A stretch of DNA of 64,000 bases, taken from Nonomuraea longispora (lineage in GTDB: Bacteria > Actinomycetota > Actinomycetes > Streptosporangiales > Streptosporangiaceae). Numbering within the stretch: position 1 is the first letter of the stretch; each line of letters starts with the position of its first letter. Shown piece by piece: positions 32,063 through 39,916 of the stretch. The stretch is taken from contig NZ_SMJZ01000005.1 of the NCBI RefSeq assembly GCF_004348345.1, positions 1 through 64,000 of the forward strand. The letters are read 5' to 3'. The notes below the pieces were generated by a model, which saw nothing but the letters and a program-made list of their open reading frames with translations, did no database searches and was not told the origin of the DNA. Made by a program: the position numbers and the translations under genes.

Positions 32063-33079
32063 GTGACCTATCCTGAGAACTGGCTATTAGATGTCAGCCT
32101 AAATCTCATGCTAAAGACTCATCTATGGGCATTTACGCAAGTAGCCCTTGGCGTGATCGTGACCTACGTTCTTATTCGCACAATAGTTGATCCTGTTCGC
32201 ACAACGCACCACACACAAGTAGAATCACCCGAGAATAGTGAGGATCCACCGATGGCGACGCCTGAGTATACAGGACCCGGCGAGCAGCTATTAGCAATCA
32301 ATCGGGAGATTCTTCTGAAAGAACTTGAGTTGCAGCGCACCAAACGGCAGCGATTGGCGTTTCGGGTTGGCCTTATACTCGCACCCACCATGTTCTTTAC
32401 AATCTATATCGCCACAGCGGCAACATGGGGGAAATTTGATATGAAGCTGATCAACGTCATTGCGATTCCGATAGATATTTTGCTCATTGTCGGCGCGATA
32501 ACCTACTACGCTAACCGCAGAAGCGGGCGCATCGGAGCCCTCAAATTAGTGGGAGACGTCGAGCTAGACCTAGCCGTTCTACGTGAGCGTAAAAGATTTA
32601 TGGCACTTAACCTCGCAATGACTATTTCGCAGCGCCGATCCATCTACAAGGATGACACGAGCCGAGATATCGAAATCTTTAGACGAGACAGTCGGCGTTA
32701 TAGAAGAATCAACAACGCGTTTCAATCTCTAGTCATTATTGGTTCCCTGTTCGCTGCTTCTATGAGTAGCCTCGCGGTTGAACAGGAGAATTTCCGATGG
32801 GCCACAGTAGTCGCGACATTTCTAGTTGGCATATCGGCAGGCTTCACTGGATACTTCAAGTTCAAAGACAGAGGATTCTATCTTCAGCAAACAGCCGATG
32901 CGTTAGAGCATGAATGGAGCATCTACGATCTAAGCATAGGTAGATATAAACGCCTTAAACCTGAGGATGCGCTCGCCGATTTTGTTGAGGAAGCCGAAAG
33001 GATCAAAGCCGAGCAAAGACAGAGAGAACAGAATCTGGACCAACCGTCGGACGGCCGAGATTCCACAAGCCCGCAATAG
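32063..33079 (+). CDS. SLATT/DUF4231-type membrane protein (putative pore-forming effector)
   Basis: 338 aa with an N-terminal hydrophobic segment (residues ~17-40) and two membrane-helix pairs (~100-155 and ~223-270). The second pair, followed by FKFKDRGFYLQQTADALEHEW, matches the SLATT/DUF4231 domain: two helices then a helical tail with a conserved Glu/Tyr pattern. SLATT proteins are predicted pores paired with nucleotide-sensing SLOG or nucleotidyltransferase genes. The gene is strikingly AT-rich and contains at least four TTA Leu codons, rare in high-GC actinomycetes. GTG 32063 lacks a ribosome site; ATG 32252 (MATPEYTG) has GAGG eight bases upstream and may be the true start. Confidence 0.75.
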   Translation: MTYPENWLLDVSLNLMLKTHLWAFTQVALGVIVTYVLIRTIVDPVRTTHHTQVESPENSEDPPMATPEYTGPGEQLLAINREILLKELELQRTKRQRLAFRVGLILAPTMFFTIYIATAATWGKFDMKLINVIAIPIDILLIVGAITYYANRRSGRIGALKLVGDVELDLAVLRERKRFMALNLAMTISQRRSIYKDDTSRDIEIFRRDSRRYRRINNAFQSLVIIGSLFAASMSSLAVEQENFRWATVVATFLVGISAGFTGYFKFKDRGFYLQQTADALEHEWSIYDLSIGRYKRLKPEDALADFVEEAERIKAEQRQREQNLDQPSDGRDSTSPQ

Positions 33080-33602
33080 CCTGATGTATTCTTCGTCTCC
33101 CGCCTCGGCCACCGACCCCGCTCTCACCCTCCGCAGGAACGCCCACGTCACCACAAGCAGGCCGCCACAGCCGCCGGTATCTTCGCCCGGGCGGTGACCT
33201 CCTGTTAGCGAGATCGCGAAATTGTCCTGACATCCACAGAGGCTTCTGAACCGGAAACGCTAGTTCGGAGGCCTCGTGATTGCAGAGCCGACGAGGGTTT
33301 TGTTTACAAGTGAGAACGTAATAGTCAACAGCTGCCCACGAGGGTCCTGACAGGTTGGTCATGGGCCTACACCGAACGATCCCAGTCCACCCACACCTGT
33401 GATTATCCAAGGTCGTTGCTAGCAACTGCGTTTGCAAGATCGGCCAGCGCCGATACTTCCGCCGGTACAGCTGTCACCCCAACCATGGTCACCGATGGCA
33501 GGACCCGACGAAGGAGGGGCCTGGCGGCGATCGCCCCGACCACGAACGGCGCGCACCGAAGTACGCGATCGTCACGACGGACCGCTTCAACGTTGATTGA
33601 AG
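33080..33602. other. Non-coding gap with a second copy of the degenerate remnant
   Basis: No complete gene is supported. The minus strand from 33592 to ~33408 encodes VRRDDRVLRCAPFVVGAIAA then RPLLRRVLPSVTMVGVT and a stop, without a start codon. This is the tail of an unrecognised protein, related to the remnant at 31658-31987. The two flank the SLATT gene. Confidence 0.45.
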
Positions 33603-35402
33603 TCAGTCAGAGGAGCGGGAGTCGATATATAGGATCTGGCTGGCAAGCTTCCAGATTTGATTCTTATCCTCTGGGCCGTCATATCGACTGGCCGCTGTTA
33701 GGTCGGGATATTGACGCCGAATTTCGGCGACGACGACGGACGTGGGGAACCAGGCGGGTAGGTCCTCGACGTGGACGTCGATTCCGAGCAATCGGCTCCA
33801 ATCATTACGGTCACGTTGTTCGGATTGTTGACTGATGCCGAGCAGTATCGATTCGAGAAGCTCTGGTCGTCCGCTGAGACTCATGGCGATGCGTTCCCGA
33901 ACCTCGTGGGCGGTGCTAATCGACGCCGTCCACCCCAGCAAGCGGCGCACGTGAAGCCTATTCACTACCCAAATCGTCTGGTCTGCCCAGTCGGCCTCGC
34001 GCAGCAGTCGAGTCGCGTGCTCTCTGGCCTTCTCTTCGTGGTCCGGTCGCTGCGTCTCCTTGGCAACGAACATCAGTTCACGGACAAGGCTGACCGCAAT
34101 GGCTAGCGGCCGTTGCGCCGCTGCGTCGTCGATGAGAACCGCCAAGGTGGCATCATCCGCGTTGCGGGCGACGTGTGCTGCCAGTCCGGTTGTTGCTGTC
34201 AGCCCTACGGGCAGATGCATGAGCAACTCGGGAAGGTCAAGAGCGAAGCGTGCTGCTCCTATTAGGTTCGTGTACAAGTTGGCATCGTAGGGCAGCCCGC
34301 CCACGCGGGCCCATGGACGGGCCCGCTCCAAGAGCTCTCGATGTTCACGTGTCAGTCGTTGTGCGTTGGTCTCGACTGGCTCAGACGGCGGCGGCGTTGG
34401 CTTGGGAGGCTGCTCGGTCGGCTGGCCTTGCCAGGCTGCGCTTAACGCCGTAGAGGCGCGTAGCAACTCCGTGAGCACTTCGGCTAGCACTTCGTCGTCA
34501 TCCTCGGGTGGACGTCCCGGCCACCGAGCGGACGCCTCCAGAACCATCCTTGCGGCGGCTTCCACCCAGTTACACCAAGGGCCGACGTGCGGCAATGCTG
34601 CGCGGACCGCGTAGAGCTCGGCTACAAGCGTCGCGACAAAGGGACGTAGGGCCTCCACGACCTGCTGGAGGGTTACGTCCAGTCTCTCCTGGAATGGCAT
34701 CGTTTCCACTAGCGACGGCTCAACCGGGGGTAGTAGTTCCCCAGTCGCAGCGTCCCAGGCACGAGGCAGACTCCGCTGCACTTGTGTACGCATCGCGTGC
34801 CATGCGAACGCCGCGTTGAAAGGCAACTGGCGCTGCTGGCGAGCTACCTCGGCTAGGTGCCCGGCCGCACGGGCCGCTGCAATGACACTGGATGCCGCCT
34901 CAACGGCGACGCCATAATCCCTTGCATCGAAGGACGCATTGATGATCTGCTGAGCTTCGTCGTCGGTTAGCGGCCACCCCTTCTGCACCTTGAAGTGTTC
35001 TTCTATCTGCGCGCGCTTCCATTCATGAAGCAGCTCTACCGGATAGTGTTCAGGTGTCCTGTCAATCTCAAGGGCGTGTTCCAAACACATTGGGATGAGG
35101 TTGGATTCGCTGCGGTTCTTGTCCTCGCTCATCTCCGGATCCCAGCGTGGACCACCCTCGCTACGTGCGCAGATGTGCGACACATGGCTGTTGAGAACGA
35201 TCTCGCCGGTGTCATTGTTCATCTTGTAGAGGGGCTTGCCGCAACCGGGCATGCCGCAGCGGAAGGCCGTCCCGTAGAGCTGACGAATGGTTGCCAGGAC
35301 CGGCTTCTTATGCACGATGGGCTTACGCTTCTTCGGCTCACTCTCCGTCACTTGGACATTATCCTCCGCTTCCTGCGCCTGTGGCACATCCGGCCCGACC
35401 AT
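33603..35402 (-). CDS. HNH-motif protein with long helical C-terminal domain (putative defence nuclease)
   Basis: 599 aa. An N-terminal HNH-type zinc nuclease module carries CGMPGC (Cys49/Cys54), NSHVSHICARSEGG (His73/His76) and NLIPMCLEHALEID (Asn101, Cys106, His109, Asp114). From ~150 onward the protein is helical and Arg/Glu-rich with a Pro-rich linker (PPKPTPPPSEP, ~330-342), perhaps a sensor or protein-interaction part. Similar HNH N-termini occur in defence-island proteins. It is the last cargo gene before msrA and faces the SLATT gene (convergent). Target unknown. Confidence 0.75.
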   Translation of the reverse strand: MVGPDVPQAQEAEDNVQVTESEPKKRKPIVHKKPVLATIRQLYGTAFRCGMPGCGKPLYKMNNDTGEIVLNSHVSHICARSEGGPRWDPEMSEDKNRSESNLIPMCLEHALEIDRTPEHYPVELLHEWKRAQIEEHFKVQKGWPLTDDEAQQIINASFDARDYGVAVEAASSVIAAARAAGHLAEVARQQRQLPFNAAFAWHAMRTQVQRSLPRAWDAATGELLPPVEPSLVETMPFQERLDVTLQQVVEALRPFVATLVAELYAVRAALPHVGPWCNWVEAAARMVLEASARWPGRPPEDDDEVLAEVLTELLRASTALSAAWQGQPTEQPPKPTPPPSEPVETNAQRLTREHRELLERARPWARVGGLPYDANLYTNLIGAARFALDLPELLMHLPVGLTATTGLAAHVARNADDATLAVLIDDAAAQRPLAIAVSLVRELMFVAKETQRPDHEEKAREHATRLLREADWADQTIWVVNRLHVRRLLGWTASISTAHEVRERIAMSLSGRPELLESILLGISQQSEQRDRNDWSRLLGIDVHVEDLPAWFPTSVVVAEIRRQYPDLTAASRYDGPEDKNQIWKLASQILYIDSRSSD

Positions 35403-35625
35403 CTTCTTGTTGGTCGTCTCAGTGGTTCAGCGCGTGGGCGGTGCTGGCCGCGACCGGCCGGAGAGCCGCAGCGCGGCCAGCAGACCGCCCGGACGCGCCG
35501 CCGGTCGCCGCAGGCGGACGGCCTTGACTCTGTAGTGAAGGTTGTCGCCGAAGACGGCTCTGGCCCATGATCGACACCGGGCGTGCCGGGCGACCATGGG
35601 CCAGAATCTAGCTATCTTCGCAGGT

Positions 35626-36288
35626 CTACGCCTCGCCGGACGTCAGGCCGACCGGACAGGCCACGCCCGTCCCGCCGATCCCGCAGTAGCCGTTTTTGTT
35701 GCGGTGGAGATACTGCTGGTGATATTCCTCGGCGAAGTAGAAAGGTCCGGCAGGGGCGAGTTCGGTCGTGATGTCGCCGTAGCCAGCCTGCTTGAGCACC
35801 TTCTGGTACGCGTCCCGCGACGTCTCGGCGGCCTTCCGCTGCTCCGGCGAGTGGTAGTAGATGGCCGAACGGTACTGCGTGCCGACGTCGTTGCCCTGGC
35901 GCATGCCCTGCGTCGGATCGTGGGCCTCCCAGAAGGTCTTCAGGAGCTCCTCGTACGACACCTTCGCCGGGTCGAAGACGACCCTGACGACTTCGGCGTG
36001 TCCGGTGAGGCCGCTGCAGACCTCGTCGTACGTCGGGTTGGGGGTGTGACCGCCCTGGTAGCCGGCGGCCGTCGTGACGACGCCCGGTGTCTGCCAGAAG
36101 ATGCGCTCGGCGCCCCAGAAGCAGCCGAGGCCGAAGTCGGCGACCTCCGACCCCGGCGCGTACGGCGGGGCGAGCGAGGCGTCGAGGACGGCGTGGCGGT
36201 CCGGCACGGGCATGGGCTCCGCGCGGCCCGGCAGGGCGTCCTCCGGTCGGACCATCGATGTCTTGTTGCCGCCGAACAGCCAGCCCAT
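35626..36288 (-). CDS. msrA: Peptide methionine sulfoxide reductase A
   Basis: 220 aa. GCFWGAER carries the catalytic Cys56; recycling Cys residues are in GYCGIGGTG and ACPVG near the C-terminus. It reduces Met-S-sulfoxide in proteins. ATG 36288 is chosen because GGAGG ends six bases upstream; a longer in-frame extension is not supported. Its last ~15 codons lie beyond the 20-base segment shared with 25390-25409, so the present 3' end was probably supplied by the integrated element and still encodes a complete protein. Confidence 0.95.
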   Translation of the reverse strand: MGWLFGGNKTSMVRPEDALPGRAEPMPVPDRHAVLDASLAPPYAPGSEVADFGLGCFWGAERIFWQTPGVVTTAAGYQGGHTPNPTYDEVCSGLTGHAEVVRVVFDPAKVSYEELLKTFWEAHDPTQGMRQGNDVGTQYRSAIYYHSPEQRKAAETSRDAYQKVLKQAGYGDITTELAPAGPFYFAEEYHQQYLHRNKNGYCGIGGTGVACPVGLTSGEA

Positions 36289-36393
36289 AACGCACCTCCA
36301 GAGGTCTTCCCTCAGCCTACATACCCCCCAACATTTAAGGGCTTCTGAATAATTCCCTTCAGGGAACCTGTTTGTGTTTAAGGGTTGTAATGC

Positions 36394-37356
36394 ATGAAAC
36401 TGAGGTACATGCCTGACCTTCGGCGCGGTGTCCTGTTCGGGGTGGCCGCCTACACCATGTGGGGTCTGTTCCCGCTCTACTGGCCGCTGCTCAAGCCCTC
36501 GGGAGCCGTGGAGATCCTGGCTCACCGGATGGTCTGGTCGCTGGTCGCCGTCGCCGCAGCGCTGGCCGTACGCCGGCACTGGTCGTGGATCCGGGAGCTG
36601 GCCCGCCGGCCGGGAACCTTAGGTCTGCTGAGCCTGGCCGCCGTCACGATCACGATCAACTGGGGCACCTACATCTACGCGGTCAACACCGGGCACGTGG
36701 TGGAGAGTGCCCTGGGGTACTTCATCAGCCCTCTCGTCAACGTGTTGTTCGGGGTGGTGCTGCTGCGGGAGCGGCTGCGGCCCTTGCAGTGGGCGGCGGT
36801 CGGGTTCGGGGCGCTGGCCGTGCTGGTGCTGACGGTCGACTACGGGCGTCCGCCGTGGATCGCCCTCACGCTGGGGATGAGTTTCGGCGCGTACGGCCTG
36901 GTCAAGAAGCGGGCCAACGTGGCGGCCACCGAGAGCCTGGCCGTGGAGACCCTGGTGCTGCTGCTGCCCGCCCTCGGTTATCTGCTCTTCCTGCAGGGCA
37001 CCGGCGCCTCGACGTTCGGGACCGAAGGCGTCGGGCACGCGGTGCTGCTGGCGAGCGCGGGTCTCGTCACGGCCGTGCCGCTGCTCTGCTTCGGGGCGGC
37101 GGCCATCCGGGTGCCGTTGAGCACCATCGGGCTGTTGCAGTACATCGCGCCGATCCTGCAGTTCGCGTGCGGCGTGCTGATCGTGCGGGAGGTCATGCCG
37201 CCGAGCCGGTGGATCGGGTTCGCGATCGTCTGGGTGGCGCTGGCGGTCTTCACGTACGACAGCCTCCGGACGGCGCGGGCGGCCGCTCGGGTCAGGAGAT
37301 CGGCTGCCCAGTCGGACGATCCGGCGGGCGATCAGCCGCTGCGCTCCACCACGTAG
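36394..37356 (+). CDS. rarD: EamA/RarD family transporter
   Basis: 320 aa. [20 protein letters not shown] at the N-terminus, AHRMVWSL and the later [15 protein letters not shown] are hallmarks of RarD-type DMT transporters with ten helices. Substrate unclear (chloramphenicol-sensitivity protein family). Divergent from msrA across 105 bp; its last 25 bp overlap the 3' end of the polyprenyl synthase gene on the other strand. ATG 36394 or 36409 could start it. Confidence 0.9.
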   Translation: MKLRYMPDLRRGVLFGVAAYTMWGLFPLYWPLLKPSGAVEILAHRMVWSLVAVAAALAVRRHWSWIRELARRPGTLGLLSLAAVTITINWGTYIYAVNTGHVVESALGYFISPLVNVLFGVVLLRERLRPLQWAAVGFGALAVLVLTVDYGRPPWIALTLGMSFGAYGLVKKRANVAATESLAVETLVLLLPALGYLLFLQGTGASTFGTEGVGHAVLLASAGLVTAVPLLCFGAAAIRVPLSTIGLLQYIAPILQFACGVLIVREVMPPSRWIGFAIVWVALAVFTYDSLRTARAAARVRRSAAQSDDPAGDQPLRSTT

Positions 37357-38321
37357 TCACAAAGCGCCAAAAATGCGTTCTTGGCGGGGATGTCGGGAAG
37401 GCCGAAAATGTCGGCACGGGCCCGGTCCACCCACGACTCCAGCTCCGCCCGCGCCCGCGCCATCCCCGGGTGCGCCCGCAGCAGCGTCAGCGCCTCCTCG
37501 ACCTCCTCCTCGGCGACCGGCCCCGACAGCAGCGAGGTCAGCCGGGACGTCTCCCCCGTGGCCAGCGCGTACAGCACAGGAAGGGTCTTGACGCCCTCCC
37601 GCAGGTCGGTGCCCGGCGTCTTGCCCGACTGCGCCCCGCTGGAGGCGACGTCGAGCAGGTCGTCGCCGAGCTGCCAGGCCACGCCGATGGCCTCGCACGC
37701 GCGGCTCAGCCGCTCCTCCACGTCGGCGGGCGCCCCGGACAGCAGCGCGCCGAAGCGGCCGGAGGCGGCGATCAGCGAACCCGTCTTGTCGGACAGCACG
37801 CTGAGGTAGTGGTCGACGGGGTCCTCGTCGTCGCGCGGCCCGATGGTCTCGCGGATCTGCCCCTGCACGAGGCGGGAGAACGTCTGAGCCTGGATGCGGA
37901 TCAGCTCGGGACCCAGGTCGGCCAGGATGTCGGAGGCCTGCGCGAACAGGTAGTCGCCGGTGAGGATCGCCACGGTGTTGTCCCACCGGGCGTTGGCGGA
38001 GGGAGAGCCCCGGCGCACCGGGGCCTCGTCCATGACGTCGTCGTGATAGAGCGAGCCGAGGTGGGTCAGCTCGATCACGACCGCGCCGGGCACCACACCC
38101 GGCGCGGACGGGTCGCCGAACTGCGCGGCCAGCAGCACCATCAGCGTCCTGAACCGCTTGCCACCGGCCTCGATGAGGTGCCTGGACGCCTCCGTGACGA
38201 AGGCGTCCTCGCTCTCCACCGACCGGCGCAGCAGCTTCTCGACCGCGGCCAGTCCGTTGGCCACGTCCAGCGCCAACCGCTCGTCCTCAATGGGAAGGTC
38301 AACCACGGGAGGCGCGGACAT
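37332..38321 (-). CDS. Polyprenyl diphosphate synthase (menaquinone side chain)
   Basis: 329 aa. The first Asp-rich motif is DDVMD (LGSLYHDDVMDEA) and the second is GDDLLD. GGKRFRTLMVLLAAQ is the typical N-terminal region. It elongates IPP/DMAPP-derived units to a long polyprenyl diphosphate. It begins 11 bp after nuoN in the same orientation, so it is the last gene of the menJ-nuo operon and very probably supplies the menaquinone side chain. In mycobacteria a synthase of this type (GrcC1) also neighbours menJ. Confidence 0.92.
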   Translation of the reverse strand: MSAPPVVDLPIEDERLALDVANGLAAVEKLLRRSVESEDAFVTEASRHLIEAGGKRFRTLMVLLAAQFGDPSAPGVVPGAVVIELTHLGSLYHDDVMDEAPVRRGSPSANARWDNTVAILTGDYLFAQASDILADLGPELIRIQAQTFSRLVQGQIRETIGPRDDEDPVDHYLSVLSDKTGSLIAASGRFGALLSGAPADVEERLSRACEAIGVAWQLGDDLLDVASSGAQSGKTPGTDLREGVKTLPVLYALATGETSRLTSLLSGPVAEEEVEEALTLLRAHPGMARARAELESWVDRARADIFGLPDIPAKNAFLALCDYVVERSG

Positions 38322-38332
38322 ACGGGATCCCC

Positions 38333-39916
38333 TTATCTAATGAACAGGCTGCGAGCAGCGTCGTCAGCAACACCGAGCATGGACTCCGGATAGAGCCCCA
38401 CCCCTACGGTAACCAGCAGGGAGACGGCGATGACGGCTACGGTTCCCATACTGGGCACCGCGATCGCCGGACCCTCGGCCGAGGGCTCGCTGAAGAACAT
38501 CAGCACGATCACGCGGACGTAGAAGAAGGCGGCGATCGCCGAGGCCACGACGCCCACGACCACCAGCGCCGCCATCCAGCCGCCCATCGAGTCGCCGGGC
38601 TGCGTGCCGCTTTCCAGAGCGGCCGCGAACACGGCGTATTTGCCGAAGAAACCACTGGTCAGCGGGATGCCGGCGAAGGCCAGCAGGAAGAAGGCGAACA
38701 CCCCGGCCAGCATCGGGGCACGCTTGCCGAGCCCGGCCCAGCGCGACAGGTGCCCCGCCTCGCCGCCAGGGTCGCGTACCAGCGTGACCACCGCGAACGC
38801 GCCGACCGTGGTGATGCCGTAGACCGCCAGGTAGAACAGCACGGCCTTCAGTGAGCCGGCGTTCTGCTCGGCGGTGCCGAACGTGGCCATCACGCCGACG
38901 AGCAGGAAACCCGCGTGCGCGACGGACGAGTACGCCAGCATGCGCTTGATGTCGGTCTGCGTGATCGCCAGGATCGAGCCGACGATCATCGTGAGCGCGG
39001 CGACGCCCCAGATGGCCGGCCGCCAGTTCCAGTCGAGGTTGCCCAGCCCCACCCAGAACACCCGCATTACGGCGCCCACGGCGGCGACGAGCGTCCCGGA
39101 GGCCATCAGCGCCGTGATCGGCGTGGGGGCGCCCTGGTAGACGTCGGGCTTCCAGGCCTGGAACGGAGCCGCGCCGATCTTGAACATGAGGCCGACGCCG
39201 AGCAGCGCCAGCCCGATCATCAGCAGCGGGTCGAGCGCGGCGCCGCGGGCCAGGGCCTCGTTGACGCCCGGCAGCGAGACGGTGCCCGCGTAGCCGTAGA
39301 CCATCGCGATGCCGTACAGGAAGAACGCCGAGGAGAACGCGCCCAGCAGGAAGTACTTCATGGACGCCTCCTGCGAGAGCAGGCGGCGCCGGCGGGCCAG
39401 GCCGCACAGCAGGTAGAGCGGCAGCGACATGACCTCGAGGGCCACGAACATCATCAGCAGGTCGTGCGAGGCCGGGAACAGCAGCATGCCGCCCACGGCG
39501 AACAGAACCAGCGGGTAGACCTCGGTGTGGCCACCGCCCGCGGACTCGGCCTGCTCCTCGTCGGCGCTGCCCGGCACGGCCGCGGCCGAGGCGACGAAGT
39601 GACCCTCGTCGTTGATGAGCAGCACGCAGACGAACGACAGGACGAGGATGACGCCCCAGATGAACAGCGAGGGCCCGTCGACCGCGAGCGCGCCCATAGC
39701 GGAGGCCGTGGTGGACACCTGGCCGCGCAGGACCTGCACGAGGACCAGCGCGAACGCGCCGGCCAGGCTGAGCAGGGTCAGCGGCATGTGGATCGCCTTG
39801 CGCAGGTAACGCGGCGCCAGGGCCTCGACGAGCACGCCGATGATGGCCGCGCCGAAGACCACCAGCAGCGGCGCGAGCGTGCCGTACTCGATCGTCGGCG
39901 CTGGGATGGTGTTCAC
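38333..39916 (-). CDS. nuoN: NADH-quinone oxidoreductase subunit N
   Basis: 527 aa antiporter-like membrane subunit with about 14 helices. PLYLLCGLARRRRLLSQEAS and YSSVAHAGFLL are typical; conserved Lys/Glu of the proton path sit in MKYFLLGAF and FVALEVMSLPLY. One of three Mrp-antiporter-type pumps of complex I (with L and M). ATG 39916 overlaps the nuoM stop (ATGA). Confidence 0.95.
   Translation of the reverse strand: MNTIPAPTIEYGTLAPLLVVFGAAIIGVLVEALAPRYLRKAIHMPLTLLSLAGAFALVLVQVLRGQVSTTASAMGALAVDGPSLFIWGVILVLSFVCVLLINDEGHFVASAAAVPGSADEEQAESAGGGHTEVYPLVLFAVGGMLLFPASHDLLMMFVALEVMSLPLYLLCGLARRRRLLSQEASMKYFLLGAFSSAFFLYGIAMVYGYAGTVSLPGVNEALARGAALDPLLMIGLALLGVGLMFKIGAAPFQAWKPDVYQGAPTPITALMASGTLVAAVGAVMRVFWVGLGNLDWNWRPAIWGVAALTMIVGSILAITQTDIKRMLAYSSVAHAGFLLVGVMATFGTAEQNAGSLKAVLFYLAVYGITTVGAFAVVTLVRDPGGEAGHLSRWAGLGKRAPMLAGVFAFFLLAFAGIPLTSGFFGKYAVFAAALESGTQPGDSMGGWMAALVVVGVVASAIAAFFYVRVIVLMFFSEPSAEGPAIAVPSMGTVAVIAVSLLVTVGVGLYPESMLGVADDAARSLFIR

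Larger units (their letters stand above)
25390..35670. mobile_element. Integrative element at the msrA 3' end (AICE-like, no transfer genes seen)
   Basis: Bounded by the shared 20-base msrA segment at both ends, about 10.3 kb. Order: serine recombinase (frameshifted), iteron-like repeats, small coupled ORF, rolling-circle-type Rep, CTAGAGG repeats, SLOG protein, XRE-TPR regulator (frameshifted), two small ORFs, SLATT membrane protein, HNH protein, msrA. It has an integrase-plus-Rep core like actinomycete integrative elements, but no FtsK/TraSA translocase or Spd gene. The cargo end (31.5-35.4 kb) differs in base composition and lacks hallmark element genes. Confidence 0.72.

Noticed and set aside
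33080-33437. Minus-strand frame of 144 codons after the SLATT gene
   Set aside because: No ribosome site or motif, and it crosses a region with a clear remnant in another frame.
35403-35625. Possible TraSA/FtsK remnant between HNH gene and msrA
   Set aside because: The minus strand reads a short Arg/Pro-rich peptide (VKAVRLRRPAARPGG) without Walker motifs; not enough to call.
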